Source of the DNA: Streptococcus sp. S784/96/1
Lineage (GTDB): Bacteria > Bacillota > Bacilli > Lactobacillales > Streptococcaceae
DNA: 32,786 bases
Assembly (NCBI RefSeq): GCF_902729355.1
Contig: NZ_CACVCC010000027.1
Coordinates: 1 to 32,786 of the forward strand
Direction of reading: 5' to 3'
The notes under the pieces are model-generated. The model was not told where the DNA came from, did not search any database, and saw nothing but the letters and a program-made list of their open reading frames with translations. This document shows positions 1 to 8,736 of the stretch, in pieces. How positions within the stretch are numbered: position 1 is the stretch's first letter; each line of letters begins with the position of its first letter. Made by a program: the position numbers and the translations under genes.

Positions 1-56
1 TACAAGTTAACAATCTCTAGTTTTTCTTCTACTGATTTTGGACTTCTTTTTGACAT
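1..56 (-). CDS. IS3-family transposase OrfA, N-terminus (partial)
   Basis: The first 18 or so codons read MSKRSPKSVEEKLEIVNL, typical of the OrfA (helix-turn-helix) protein of streptococcal IS3-group elements. The gene runs off the window. A Shine-Dalgarno AAGGGGAG (minus strand, about 72-65) precedes the ATG at 56. That SD lies in one arm of an inverted repeat whose other arm is at 107-120, so transcripts reading in from outside could fold and hide it. Confidence 0.75.
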   Translation of the reverse strand, partial: MSKRSPKSVEEKLEIVNL

Positions 57-108
57 ACGAAAACTCCCCTTTTAGTTTCTAGTGAATTTTTGTTTTTTCA
101 CTGTCCAC
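1..108 (-). mobile_element. 5' end of an IS3-family insertion sequence (partial)
   Basis: On the minus strand this holds the outer end of an insertion sequence that continues off the left edge. The terminus, read inward, is TGGACAGTGAAAAAACAAA (about 107 down to 89). It matches the inverted end at 32681 near the right edge (TAGACAGTGTAAAAAAGAA), as expected for left and right inverted repeats of one family. The exact outer base is uncertain, because similar C-rich sequence lies just outside both ends. Confidence 0.75.
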
Positions 109-120
109 TATAAGGGGAGT
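63..120 (-). repeat. Inverted repeat covering the transposase Shine-Dalgarno
   Basis: Arms 63-76 and 107-120 are complementary at 13 of 14 positions (ACTCCCCTTTTAGT against ACTATAAGGGGAGT). A shorter inner pair (AGTGAA / TTCACT) lies between them. On the minus strand the second arm contains the SD of orfA. The pairing is read directly from the sequence; that it represses translation of read-through transcripts is inferred by analogy with IS10-type protection. Confidence 0.6.
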
Positions 121-182
121 ATATCATTTTGTCCTTACTGAAAATGAGACAGGGACCTCAATAATATCTTAAGGAAGAAAAT

Positions 183-217
183 AAGGCGAGACATTTTTAA
201 GTTCGCCTTTAATTTTT
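183..217 (+). terminator. Rho-independent terminator-like hairpin upstream of the MerR gene
   Basis: Stem AAGGCGA (183-189) pairs with TCGCCTT (203-209), followed by a T-rich tail (TTAATTTTT). It probably ended a transcript coming from the left before the IS inserted, and it insulates the MerR promoter that starts three bases further on. Confidence 0.5.
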
Positions 218-219
218 AC

Positions 220-250
220 TTGACTTGGAGTGTACTCTAAGATTTATAAT
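220..250 (+). promoter_or_regulatory. MerR-type promoter and operator
   Basis: The -35 TTGACT (220-225) and -10 TATAAT (245-250) are separated by 19 bp, the stretched spacing that MerR-family activators correct by DNA distortion. The spacer holds an imperfect dyad CTTGGAGTG / TACTCTAAG (224-241). It drives the MerR gene and, by read-through, the aldo/keto reductase. Confidence 0.8.
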
Positions 251-275
251 AAGGATAAGGTGAAAGGAGGCGGTC

Positions 276-656
276 ATGAATATCAAAAAAGTTAGTGAAT
301 TGACAGGAATTTCCGCAGATACCATTCGTTACTACGAGAGGATTGGTTTGATTCCTCCTGTAACGAGAAATGCGTCAGGAATCCGTGATTTTACAAATCG
401 TGAAATTCAATTGTTGGAATTTGTCCGCTGTTATCGTAATGCTGGTGTAGGAGTGGAACCTCTGATTGAGTACATTCAATTATTAAATCAAGGGGACCAT
501 ACCATACCAGCTCGTATTGCACTATTATCTGAGCAATTAGATGATATTGACCAACGCTTATCGGAGTTAACACAAGCTCGTGATCGTTTGCAGTACAAGA
601 TTGAGAATTATAAACAGAATATCCTACCTCACGAGCAAGAATTATTTGAAGAATAG
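276..656 (+). CDS. nmlR: MerR-family regulator, NmlR/AdhR type (aldehyde/nitrosative stress)
   Basis: The 126-residue protein has an N-terminal MerR winged helix (KKVSELTGISADTIRYYERIGL, split here by reading frame only) and a C-terminal coiled-coil dimer helix (about 78-115). It carries one cysteine, Cys52, in the context VRCYRNAGVGVE. That position matches the single redox/aldehyde-sensing cysteine known in Bacillus AdhR and streptococcal NmlR. SD AAAGGAGG lies six bases before the ATG. Genes for an aldo/keto reductase and a zinc alcohol dehydrogenase follow, the usual targets of this subfamily, and its own promoter has the 19-bp MerR spacer. It probably activates detoxification of formaldehyde, methylglyoxal or S-nitrosothiols. 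The subfamily assignment rests on the cysteine, the length and the neighbours. Confidence 0.82.
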   Translation: MNIKKVSELTGISADTIRYYERIGLIPPVTRNASGIRDFTNREIQLLEFVRCYRNAGVGVEPLIEYIQLLNQGDHTIPARIALLSEQLDDIDQRLSELTQARDRLQYKIENYKQNILPHEQELFEE

Positions 657-667
657 GGGACCATATG

Positions 668-1660
668 ATGGAATACACAAAACTTGGAAATACTGGATTA
701 GAAGTGTCAAAAATTTGCCTTGGTTGTATGAGCTTCGGAGATGCAAGCATGGGCTTTCATTCGGGTTGGCTCTTAGATGAAGAAAAAAGTAGAAGCATTA
801 TTAAAAAAGCCTTGGATTTGGGAATCAATTTCTTTGATACAGCAAATACCTATGCAGCTGGTACCAGTGAAGAAATTTTAGGACGAGCTCTTAAGGATTT
901 TGCCAAGCGTGAAGATGTGGTTATTGCTACCAAGTGTTTTTTCAGCGACCTACCAAATGGTGAACAAAAACCAAATCAACACGGTCTGTCTCGCAAGGCC
1001 ATTTTCCATCAGGTAGAACGTAGTTTAAAACGCTTGGGAACAGATTACATTGACATTCTCTATATCCACCGTTGGGATTACAACACACCGATTGAAGAAA
1101 CCATGTCAGCCCTTAATGACTTGGTAAGAAGTGGTAAAGTGCGTTATTTGGGAGCTTCTGCTATGTATGCTTGGCAATTCCAAAAAGCGCAATATGTGGC
1201 AGAAAAAAATGGTTGGACGCCATTTTCTGTCATGCAAAATCACTACAATATGCTCTACCGTGAGGACGAACGTGAAATGATTCCTTTCTGTCAAGATTAT
1301 GGAGTAGGGTTGGCTCCGTATAGTCCATTAGCTGCTGGAAGAATTGTCAGAGACTGGACGGCCGATACAGCTCGTAGTGCGACAGATACCACGGCAAAAG
1401 CCAAATATGACAGCACTGAGGAGCAGGACCGCTTAATCGTAGCACGAGTGGCAGAATTATCAGAAAAATATGGTGTTTCTCGCTCACAAATCGCCCTAGC
1501 TTGGCTCTGGACTAAGGGAATGCACTCACCGATTTTAGGAGTGACAAAAGAAGCTTATCTGGACGACTTTATGGGTGCCTTTGATATCACTTTGACTACA
1601 GATGATGTTGCTTACCTAGATGAATTGTATGTTCCTCACCGCATTATGGGGGCTTTGTGA
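668..1660 (+). CDS. Aldo/keto reductase
   Basis: This is a 330-residue NADPH-dependent reductase of the AKR (alpha/beta)8-barrel family. The expected tetrad is visible: Asp and Tyr in FFDTANTY, Lys in VIATKC, His in YIHRWD. The C-terminal cofactor loop GVTKEAYLDDFMGAF is also present. Two adjacent ATGs exist (665, 668). The second is preferred, because AGGGGA (655-660) then sits seven bases upstream. The gene starts 11 bases after the MerR stop and so is almost certainly co-transcribed from the MerR promoter. It likely reduces reactive aldehydes; the physiological substrate cannot be read from sequence. Confidence 0.88.
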   Translation: MEYTKLGNTGLEVSKICLGCMSFGDASMGFHSGWLLDEEKSRSIIKKALDLGINFFDTANTYAAGTSEEILGRALKDFAKREDVVIATKCFFSDLPNGEQKPNQHGLSRKAIFHQVERSLKRLGTDYIDILYIHRWDYNTPIEETMSALNDLVRSGKVRYLGASAMYAWQFQKAQYVAEKNGWTPFSVMQNHYNMLYREDEREMIPFCQDYGVGLAPYSPLAAGRIVRDWTADTARSATDTTAKAKYDSTEEQDRLIVARVAELSEKYGVSRSQIALAWLWTKGMHSPILGVTKEAYLDDFMGAFDITLTTDDVAYLDELYVPHRIMGAL

Positions 1661-1668
1661 TTTTTTTG

Positions 1669-1699
1669 TTGGGCCAATGATAAGATGAGATGGTATAAT
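1669..1699 (+). promoter_or_regulatory. Promoter of the alcohol dehydrogenase gene
   Basis: An extended -10 TGGTATAAT (1691-1699) with a weak -35 TTGGGC (1669-1674) and 19-bp spacing lies 29 bases before the ADH start. The 19-bp spacing is compatible with MerR control, but no clear dyad is seen in the spacer. Confidence 0.55.
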
Positions 1700-1727
1700 G
1701 TTTAAATGATTTTAGAAAAGGGGAAGA

Positions 1728-2774
1728 ATGAAAACTGCTATTTTTGAAAAAGCTGGTTCTATGATTATTGAAGAAGTTGCAAAGCCAACAATTCAAGCCA
1801 GTGATGATGTGATTTTAAAAATTGTTCGTGCCTGTGTTTGTGGATCAGACCTTTGGTCTTATTCACACGGAGATGCGCGTGAGAATCACACCAATAATTC
1901 AGGTCACGAAGCGCTAGCCATTGTCGAAGAAGTCGGACCAGACATTACCACGGTTAAACCTGGTGATTTTGTCATTGCACCTTTCACACATGGTTGTGGC
2001 CACTGTGATGCCTGCCGTGCTGGTTTTGATGGGACTTGTGATAATCACCCAGCCCCAACCAACTGGGGTGGCGGTTTCCAAGCTGAGTATCTACGTTTCC
2101 ACTACGGAAACTGGGCCCTTATCAAGGTTCCTGGGCAACCATCTGATTACTCTGAAGGCATGTTGAAATCACTGTTGACCCTTGCTGACGTCATGCCGAC
2201 AGGTTACCATGCTGCGCGCGTAGCACAAGTTGAAAAAGGGGACAAAGTGGTCGTTATCGGAGATGGTGCCGTTGGTCAGTGTGCAGTTATTGCGGCAAAA
2301 ATGCGCGGAGCTTCTCAGATTATTATGATGAGTCGGCATGAAGACCGTCAACAATTGGCACTTGAGTTAGGAGCTACGGCTGTCGTAGCAGAACGGGGTA
2401 CAGAAGGGATTGCCAAGGTACGTGAAATCTTAGGCGGTGGTGCTGACGCAGCTTTAGAATGTGTTGGAACAGAAGCTTCTATCGAGCAAGCCTTAGGTGT
2501 GCTTCATAACGGTGGTCGTGTGGGATACGTTGGAGTTCCTCACTACAATAATCGTGCAATCGGATCAACCTTTGCACAAAATATTTCCTTTGGTGGTGGT
2601 TCAGCCTCAGTGACAACTTATGTCAAAGGTGTGCTTCTTAAAGCTGTTTTAGATGGAGACATCAATCCAGGTAAAGTCTTTACAAACACTTATGACCTTG
2701 CTGATGTTAATCAAGCCTACCAAGATATGGCAGACCGCAAAGCCATTAAATCAATGCTAGTGATAGCAGAGTAA
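1728..2774 (+). CDS. Zinc-dependent alcohol dehydrogenase (AdhC-like)
   Basis: This 348-residue medium-chain dehydrogenase carries catalytic-zinc ligands Cys in CVCGSDLW and His in SGHEAL. The structural-zinc cysteine cluster is in the segment CGHCDACRAGFDGTC, and the Rossmann motif is VVIGDGAVGQCAV. SD AAAAGGGGA precedes the ATG. The protein resembles, from memory, the pneumococcal AdhC that NmlR controls, which fits the MerR gene upstream. The likely role is NAD(P)-linked reduction or oxidation of small aldehydes and alcohols under carbonyl or nitrosative stress. It ends in a terminator at 2800. Confidence 0.88.
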   Translation: MKTAIFEKAGSMIIEEVAKPTIQASDDVILKIVRACVCGSDLWSYSHGDARENHTNNSGHEALAIVEEVGPDITTVKPGDFVIAPFTHGCGHCDACRAGFDGTCDNHPAPTNWGGGFQAEYLRFHYGNWALIKVPGQPSDYSEGMLKSLLTLADVMPTGYHAARVAQVEKGDKVVVIGDGAVGQCAVIAAKMRGASQIIMMSRHEDRQQLALELGATAVVAERGTEGIAKVREILGGGADAALECVGTEASIEQALGVLHNGGRVGYVGVPHYNNRAIGSTFAQNISFGGGSASVTTYVKGVLLKAVLDGDINPGKVFTNTYDLADVNQAYQDMADRKAIKSMLVIAE

Positions 2775-2799
2775 CAATTATTTCTTACGGTATAGATAA

Positions 2800-2836
2800 A
2801 CCAAGTTCAATTTCCCACGGGACTTGGTCTTTTTCT
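2800..2836 (+). terminator. Terminator of the alcohol dehydrogenase gene
   Basis: Stem ACCAAGTTC (2800-2808) pairs with GGACTTGGT (2820-2828) including one G-U pair, followed by CTTTTTCTT. Confidence 0.8.
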
Positions 2837-2896
2837 TATATGGCGAGGATCAGTCCCAGTTTATGGTCAAAAATGCCTATATGCATTTGATTTATT

Positions 2897-2925
2897 TTTC
2901 CATTATGTCCAAGATATGGTAAACT
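2897..2925 (+). promoter_or_regulatory. Promoter ahead of the histidine-phosphatase gene
   Basis: An extended -10 TGGTAAACT (2917-2925) has a weak -35 TTTCCA (2897-2902) at 17-bp spacing. The predicted start near 2932 leaves a leader of about 130 nt before the gene. Confidence 0.5.
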
Positions 2926-2951
2926 AGAGTAGTACTATAGAAGGAAGGGTG

Positions 2952-3060
2952 TTCAGTTTAGATACTGAACAGAATAGTGTTTTAGAATGATGAGGGACCT
3001 TGGCGCCTAGTTCACGATTATCCTTGATTTCTAAAAATCATTTAAGATTTCACTATTCTA
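2952..3060 (+). ncRNA. Folded 5' leader, candidate regulatory RNA
   Basis: A small hairpin GTTCAGT-N6-ACTGAAC comes first (about 2952-2971). An enclosing stem follows, GAATAGTG (near 2973) with CACTATTC (ending just before the start codon), plus an inner pairing TTTTAGAA / TTCTAAAA. No SD separates the last stem from the ATG at 3061. I recognise no known riboswitch class. Function is unproven. Confidence 0.45.
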
Positions 3061-3768
3061 ATGGATAGAAGGATGGCAACACGATTATTTATTGCACGAC
3101 ATGGGAAGACCATGTTTAATACGATTGGAAGAGCACAAGGGTGGTCTGATACTCCTTTAACTGAAGAAGGTGAAAGAGGTATCCGTGAACTTGGGCGTGG
3201 TCTGCGTGAGGCGGAGATTGAGTTTCAATCAGCTTATACGAGCGACTTAGGGCGTACAATCCTTACCCTAGATATTATCTTGGAGGAGATGAAGCGGCCA
3301 CGCCTTCCTCACACAAGAGATAAACGCATTCGTGAGTGGTGTTTTGGTAGCATGGATGGTGGTTATGATGTTGATTTATTCCATGGCATCTTGCCCCGTA
3401 TCTTTAATCGTTCTCATAAGGAATTGAGCTACAAGGAAATGGCTAATGGTATCTATGAAGCTGATACTGCTGGTTGGGCAGAGACTTGGGAGCAACTTAG
3501 TGGTCGTATTATCAATGGTTTTACCAGCATTGCTCAACAAATAGAAGCAGGTGGTGGTGGTGATGTTCTCATTGTTAGCCACGGCATGACCATTGGAACG
3601 TTTTTGTCATTGATTGATCCAAATTATGAAAAAACGACATATATTGCTAATGGTAGCGTTACCCAAGTGACTTTTGATGATGGTAAGTTTACCATTGATA
3701 CAATTGGAGATTTGTCTTATCGTGAAAAAGGGGCAGAGTTGATTGCCCAAGAAGCACACTCGATTTGA
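3061..3768 (+). CDS. Histidine phosphatase superfamily protein (phosphoglycerate mutase-like)
   Basis: The 235-residue protein has the phospho-acceptor motif RHG (LFIARHGKTMFN) near the N-terminus and the second catalytic His in VSHGMTIGTF. The acidic residue and the rest of the fold are consistent with small cofactor-dependent mutases or phosphatases. Whether it is a glycolytic mutase or a broad phosphatase cannot be told; the context does not suggest glycolysis. Two in-frame starts exist. ATG 3061 has no SD, and ATG 3073 has AGAAGG directly abutting it, too close for normal use. A structured leader ends at the first ATG. Monocistronic, closed by a strong terminator. Confidence 0.82.
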   Translation: MDRRMATRLFIARHGKTMFNTIGRAQGWSDTPLTEEGERGIRELGRGLREAEIEFQSAYTSDLGRTILTLDIILEEMKRPRLPHTRDKRIREWCFGSMDGGYDVDLFHGILPRIFNRSHKELSYKEMANGIYEADTAGWAETWEQLSGRIINGFTSIAQQIEAGGGGDVLIVSHGMTIGTFLSLIDPNYEKTTYIANGSVTQVTFDDGKFTIDTIGDLSYREKGAELIAQEAHSI

Positions 3769-3786
3769 AGATATATATCTATAACA

Positions 3787-3824
3787 AAACCGCTAGGCGT
3801 AATGAACGTCTAGCGGTTTTGTTT
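3787..3824 (+). terminator. Strong terminator after the histidine-phosphatase gene
   Basis: Stem AAAACCGCTAGGCG pairs with CGTCTAGCGGTTTT around a TAATGAA loop, followed by GTTT. The A-rich 5' arm would also let it work on the minus strand for the remnant that follows. Confidence 0.88.
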
Positions 3825-3837
3825 AATAAGAAATCTT

Positions 3838-4310
3838 AGAATAGTTCTTTACCTGTTTTGTTAAGTCTATAAGTGAATGCTCTGATAGAGTTTGAATAAT
3901 AGTTGGTATCAATAAACTTTGCGCTTTCAAGGAATTGAAAAAGATTTTTAGCCAAAAGGGATGGCCTCAGGCTTATTCCAGCGAAATTGATCATAGATGT
4001 GTTCTACCTCTAGAAACATAAGAGCTGTTGATAAGTACCCTCTTTCAAATGTTTGTAAATCCTTTACTTTTTTAATAATTTCATCAGCCTTGGCATAATA
4101 ACCAAGCTCAGAAAAATATTTAGCAGTTATAGTTAAGTTGTTTAAAATACGAATATGAGTGTCTGCATTGGTACTTTGTTCATACATAAAGAGCGGTTGC
4201 TTAGGCCATATGTTTCACCGATTCAAGTGGGCAATGGTTGATGATACGGACATAAATCTCAAGTTCAGTATTAGTAAATATTTCAACTACCATTTGAAGT
4301 ATCACCGTTT
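3838..4310 (-). pseudogene. Remnant of an Rgg/MutR-like regulator (C-terminal domain, frameshifted)
   Basis: On the minus strand three overlapping frames join into one protein-like stretch. The first starts VILQMVVEIFTNTELEIY and ends MA-stop near 4200. The second runs from MYEQSTNADTHIRILNN (4187) to AIPFG (3948). After a one-base shift the third runs from AKNLFQFLESAKF to NKTGKELF-stop near 3838. The helical-repeat character and spacing resemble the TPR-like C-terminal half of Rgg/GadR/MutR regulators. No helix-turn-helix half is present, so it would be a dead fragment. The family call is from pattern only and is tentative; the frameshifts are seen directly. Confidence 0.45.
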
Positions 4311-4570
4311 TCTAAAAATACAGAATTACCATTATTGACCTTAAAGACAGGAGAATTTAATCTTTATGGAGACCCTGCTTATATTTTTATTCCAGCAGGA
4401 AATCCAGCGTACTCAGATAATGGAACGTCTGACGCTGCTAGAGATAGAATCATAGAAGCTTCTACTGTGGCTCAATCAGCAGCTATTTCACCAGATGTAT
4501 TCTTTCATAGATGATGTGTAGCGGTGGAAAATGGAACAAATCTTTATATTGTTAGGTCTAGAAATCCTTA
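4278..4570 (+). pseudogene. Unidentified coding remnant with an in-frame stop
   Basis: A plus-strand frame without a start codon reads IFQLPFEVSPFSKNTELPLL, then GEFNLYGDPAYIFIPAGNPA, and continues to SPDVFFHR. It then meets a TGA (4513-4515) and continues in the same frame as CVAVENGTNLYIVRSRNP before TAA. The composition is protein-like and the frame survives about 90 codons, so this looks like the decayed C-terminal end of a lost gene. I do not recognise the family. It slightly overlaps the end of the minus-strand remnant. Confidence 0.4.
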
Positions 4571-4602
4571 ACCAAGAAGTTACTAGGTCCTCAGACTGAT
4601 TT

Positions 4603-4629
4603 TTAGCACTCTTGTAAAAAGAGTGCTAA
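4603..4629 (+). promoter_or_regulatory. CIRCE operator 1 (HrcA binding)
   Basis: A perfect TTAGCACTC-N9-GAGTGCTAA inverted repeat lies just upstream of the -35 of the hrcA promoter. CIRCE is the known operator of the HrcA repressor. Confidence 0.96.
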
Positions 4630-4634
4630 TTTTG

Positions 4635-4662
4635 TTGACAAGGGGATAAAAAAGAGTATAAT
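4635..4662 (+). promoter_or_regulatory. Promoter of the hrcA-grpE operon
   Basis: A consensus -35 TTGACA (4635-4640) and -10 TATAAT (4657-4662) are 16 bp apart, flanked on both sides by CIRCE elements. This is a housekeeping sigma-factor promoter repressed by HrcA. Confidence 0.93.
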
Positions 4663-4673
4663 AGAATCATAAG

Positions 4674-4700
4674 CTAGCACTCGGATATATAGAGTGCTAA
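4674..4700 (+). promoter_or_regulatory. CIRCE operator 2
   Basis: CTAGCACTC-N9-GAGTGCTAA has one mismatch to the consensus, in the first base. It lies between the transcription start and the hrcA SD, so repression can act at initiation and at the leader. Confidence 0.94.
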
Positions 4701-4723
4701 GATAAAGGAAGGTGACGGCTCTT

Positions 4724-5758
4724 ATGATAACGGAACGTCAGAATGACATTTTGAATTTGATTGTTCAGATGTTCACCCAAACGCATGAACCAGTTGGTTC
4801 AAAGGCTTTACAGGAATTGATTTCTTCAAGCTCTGCTACCATTCGAAATGATATGGCAAAGCTTGAAAAGTTAGGTTTTCTTGAAAAAGCGCACACGTCA
4901 AGCGGTCGTTTACCAAGTCGAGCAGGTTTTCAATATTTTGTGACCCATTCGCTGAACCTTGATAGTATTGATGAACAGGACGTTTATCAAGTGATTAAGA
5001 CTTTTGATTTTGAGGCTTTCAAACTGGATGACATTCTAGGTGTGGCGAGTAAGCTGTTGTCTGATATGACAGGTTACACAGCCATCGTTCAGGATGTGGA
5101 GCCAACGCGTCAGAAGCTGACGGGGTTTGATATCGTTCAATTGTCCAGCCATGATGCCCTAGCGGTGTTGACCTTAGATGAATCAAAACCAGTAACGGTA
5201 CAGTTTGCGATTCCTAAGAACTTCTTGATTAACGATTTGGTAATCCTTAAGGCTCTTATAGATGAGCGCTTTGTGGGAAAAGCGGTGCTGGATATTCATT
5301 ATAAATTGAGGACTGAGATTCCTCAAGTGGTTCAAAAGTATTTTAAGACTACTGATAATGTCTTGTCGTTATTTGATTACATCTTTAGCCATCTTTTCCA
5401 AGAGACTGTCTTTATTGAAGGAAAAATAGCTGCGCTAGCTTATTCTAATCTATCAACTTATCAGTTCTTGGACAATGAACAGAGGGTGGCCCTAGAATTA
5501 CGCTCTGCTATTTCTCAAGATAAAATAACGATAGTTCAAGTAGCTGAAAGTCAAGAGCCAGCTCTGTCAGAGTTGACGGTGATTAGACACCAGTTTCTGA
5601 TCCCTTATCGAGGAATGGCGCTGATGAGCTTAATTGGTCCTGTCGAGATGGATTACCGTAGGGTTGTTAGTCTGATCAATATTATCAGCCGTGTAATGGT
5701 CGCAAAATTGACGGACTATTACCGCTATCTCAATAGTAATCACTACGAAGTGCATTGA
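4724..5758 (+). CDS. hrcA: Heat-inducible transcription repressor HrcA
   Basis: The 344-residue repressor of class I heat-shock genes has an N-terminal winged helix ([44 protein letters not shown]) and a GAF-like dimer domain. It ends in [12 protein letters not shown], the ending I associate with streptococcal HrcA. ATG 4724 is chosen over the in-frame GTG at 4712, which overlaps the SD AAGGAAGG. HrcA binds the two CIRCE sites in front of its own gene and needs GroEL for activity in related species. The stop codon is followed almost at once by grpE. Confidence 0.97.
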   Translation: MITERQNDILNLIVQMFTQTHEPVGSKALQELISSSSATIRNDMAKLEKLGFLEKAHTSSGRLPSRAGFQYFVTHSLNLDSIDEQDVYQVIKTFDFEAFKLDDILGVASKLLSDMTGYTAIVQDVEPTRQKLTGFDIVQLSSHDALAVLTLDESKPVTVQFAIPKNFLINDLVILKALIDERFVGKAVLDIHYKLRTEIPQVVQKYFKTTDNVLSLFDYIFSHLFQETVFIEGKIAALAYSNLSTYQFLDNEQRVALELRSAISQDKITIVQVAESQEPALSELTVIRHQFLIPYRGMALMSLIGPVEMDYRRVVSLINIISRVMVAKLTDYYRYLNSNHYEVH

Positions 5759-5783
5759 ACATGAAGAGATTTATTAAGAAATT

Positions 5784-5799
5784 AAGGAGGCATAAGGTG
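5784..5799 (+). promoter_or_regulatory. Shine-Dalgarno that decides the grpE start
   Basis: AAGGAGG (5784-5790) lies six bases before an in-frame GTG (5797). The upstream in-frame starts, TTG 5755 and ATG 5761, have no comparable SD. This supports GTG 5797 as the main start, with coupling from hrcA making a 187- to 189-residue form possible. Confidence 0.65.
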
Positions 5800-6324
5800 T
5801 CAGAAGAAGTAAAAAATGAAGAACTAAAGGAAGAGGAAGTGGCAGCAACGGAAGAAGTTGTTGAAGAAACGCCAGAAGTTCCTGAAAAATCTGAACTTGA
5901 GTTAGCCAATGAGCGAGCAGATGAGTTTGAAAATAAGTTCTTGCGCGCACATGCTGAAATGCAAAATATTCAGCGCCGCGCTAACGAAGAACGCCAAACC
6001 TTACAACGTTATCGCTCACAAGATTTAGCTAAAAAAATCTTGCCAAGTTTAGATAACCTAGAGCGTGCGTTAGCTGTTGAAGGCTTGACAGACGATGTGA
6101 AAAAAGGTCTTGAGATGACGCGTGATAGCTTGATTCAAGCCCTTAAAGAAGAAGGGGTTGAGGAAGTCACTATTGAAACCTTTGACCCCAACTTCCACAT
6201 GGCAGTCCAAACTCTACCAGCAGATGATGACCACCCAGCAGATACTATCGCAGAAGTCTTCCAAAAAGGCTACAAATTGCATGAGCGCTTGCTGAGACCT
6301 GCTATGGTAGTGGTGTATAACTAA
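5797..6324 (+). CDS. grpE: Nucleotide exchange factor GrpE
   Basis: This is the nucleotide exchange factor of DnaK: it releases ADP and so drives the DnaK-DnaJ folding cycle. An acidic N-terminus leads into a long helix ([20 protein letters not shown]), a four-helix bundle and the C-terminal beta domain ([30 protein letters not shown]). It is 175 residues from GTG 5797; starts at 5755 or 5761 would add a basic 12- to 14-residue extension, annotated in some relatives. It lies in one operon with hrcA. A gap of more than 500 nt, unusually long, separates it from dnaK. Confidence 0.95.
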   Translation: MSEEVKNEELKEEEVAATEEVVEETPEVPEKSELELANERADEFENKFLRAHAEMQNIQRRANEERQTLQRYRSQDLAKKILPSLDNLERALAVEGLTDDVKKGLEMTRDSLIQALKEEGVEEVTIETFDPNFHMAVQTLPADDDHPADTIAEVFQKGYKLHERLLRPAMVVVYN

Positions 6325-6719
6325 TCAATAATGATGAGCATTAAAACGCCTCATCATTATACGGCAATCATGGGGCACTTATTAGGCTCTCGCTAGCAAA
6401 ATGGTATCGATTTTGCTATCTCATGTCGTAATCAACCAGTGATGGTAGCTAATCAATAAAATGAATCATGTCCGAAATGACGATAAACTATGAAAATAAG
6501 GAATAAGATTGCTATTTCAGGCGTGTCAGCAATGAAGCGAACGAAGTAAGCAATACGATATTTTTTGCCATGGTGATAGTCAGATAACAAGGATTGTTAT
6601 CTGGCAAGGAAATTTTGAAACCTTGGGTTCAAGATTTAGGCATGGAACTCCGTAGGAGGTCGCTGCCGTCCCCATCACCTAAGAAAAATGTCAAAAAAAA
6701 TAAAATAGTTTATAAATTT
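6325..6719 (+). ncRNA. Long structured non-coding gap between grpE and dnaK
   Basis: No convincing reading frame is seen, but hairpins are dense. ATAATGATGAG pairs with CTCATCATTAT (about 6329-6361). TAGCAAAAT pairs with ATTTTGCTA around GGTATCG (about 6394-6419). ATTGCT pairs with AGCAAT (about 6508-6534). CAGATAAC pairs with GTTATCTG (about 6582-6604). Then comes a branched region TTAGG...CCTAA enclosing CTCC-GTA-GGAG (about 6636-6682). None has a terminator U-tract. It could be a processed part of the grpE-dnaK transcript or an independent RNA. No known RNA family was recognised. Confidence 0.4.
6688..6716 (+). promoter_or_regulatory. Candidate internal promoter for dnaK
   Basis: -35-like ATGTCA (6688-6693) and -10 TATAAA (6711-6716) are 17 bp apart. 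The predicted start falls at about 6723, right at the beginning of the structured dnaK leader, so dnaK could be made separately from hrcA-grpE. No CIRCE is present here. Confidence 0.45.
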
Positions 6720-8663
<1,944 letters not shown>

Positions 8664-8695
8664 CTCTCATAACTGAAAATAAAAAATTGAAAACT

Positions 8696-8723
8696 CAGAG
8701 GTTGAATCCCAGCCTCTGTTTTT
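8696..8723 (+). terminator. Terminator after dnaK
   Basis: CAGAGG (8696-8701) pairs with CCTCTG (8713-8718), followed by TTTTT. It separates dnaK from the VOC gene and dnaJ, which must use read-through or another promoter. Confidence 0.88.
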
Positions 8724-8736
8724 AGGTAAAAGAGAC

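Noticed and set aside
2950..2992. Possible upstream peptide starting GTG 2950 in the phosphatase leader
   Set aside because: The SD-like sequence is directly adjacent to the GTG, and the frame coincides with RNA stems that explain the sequence better.
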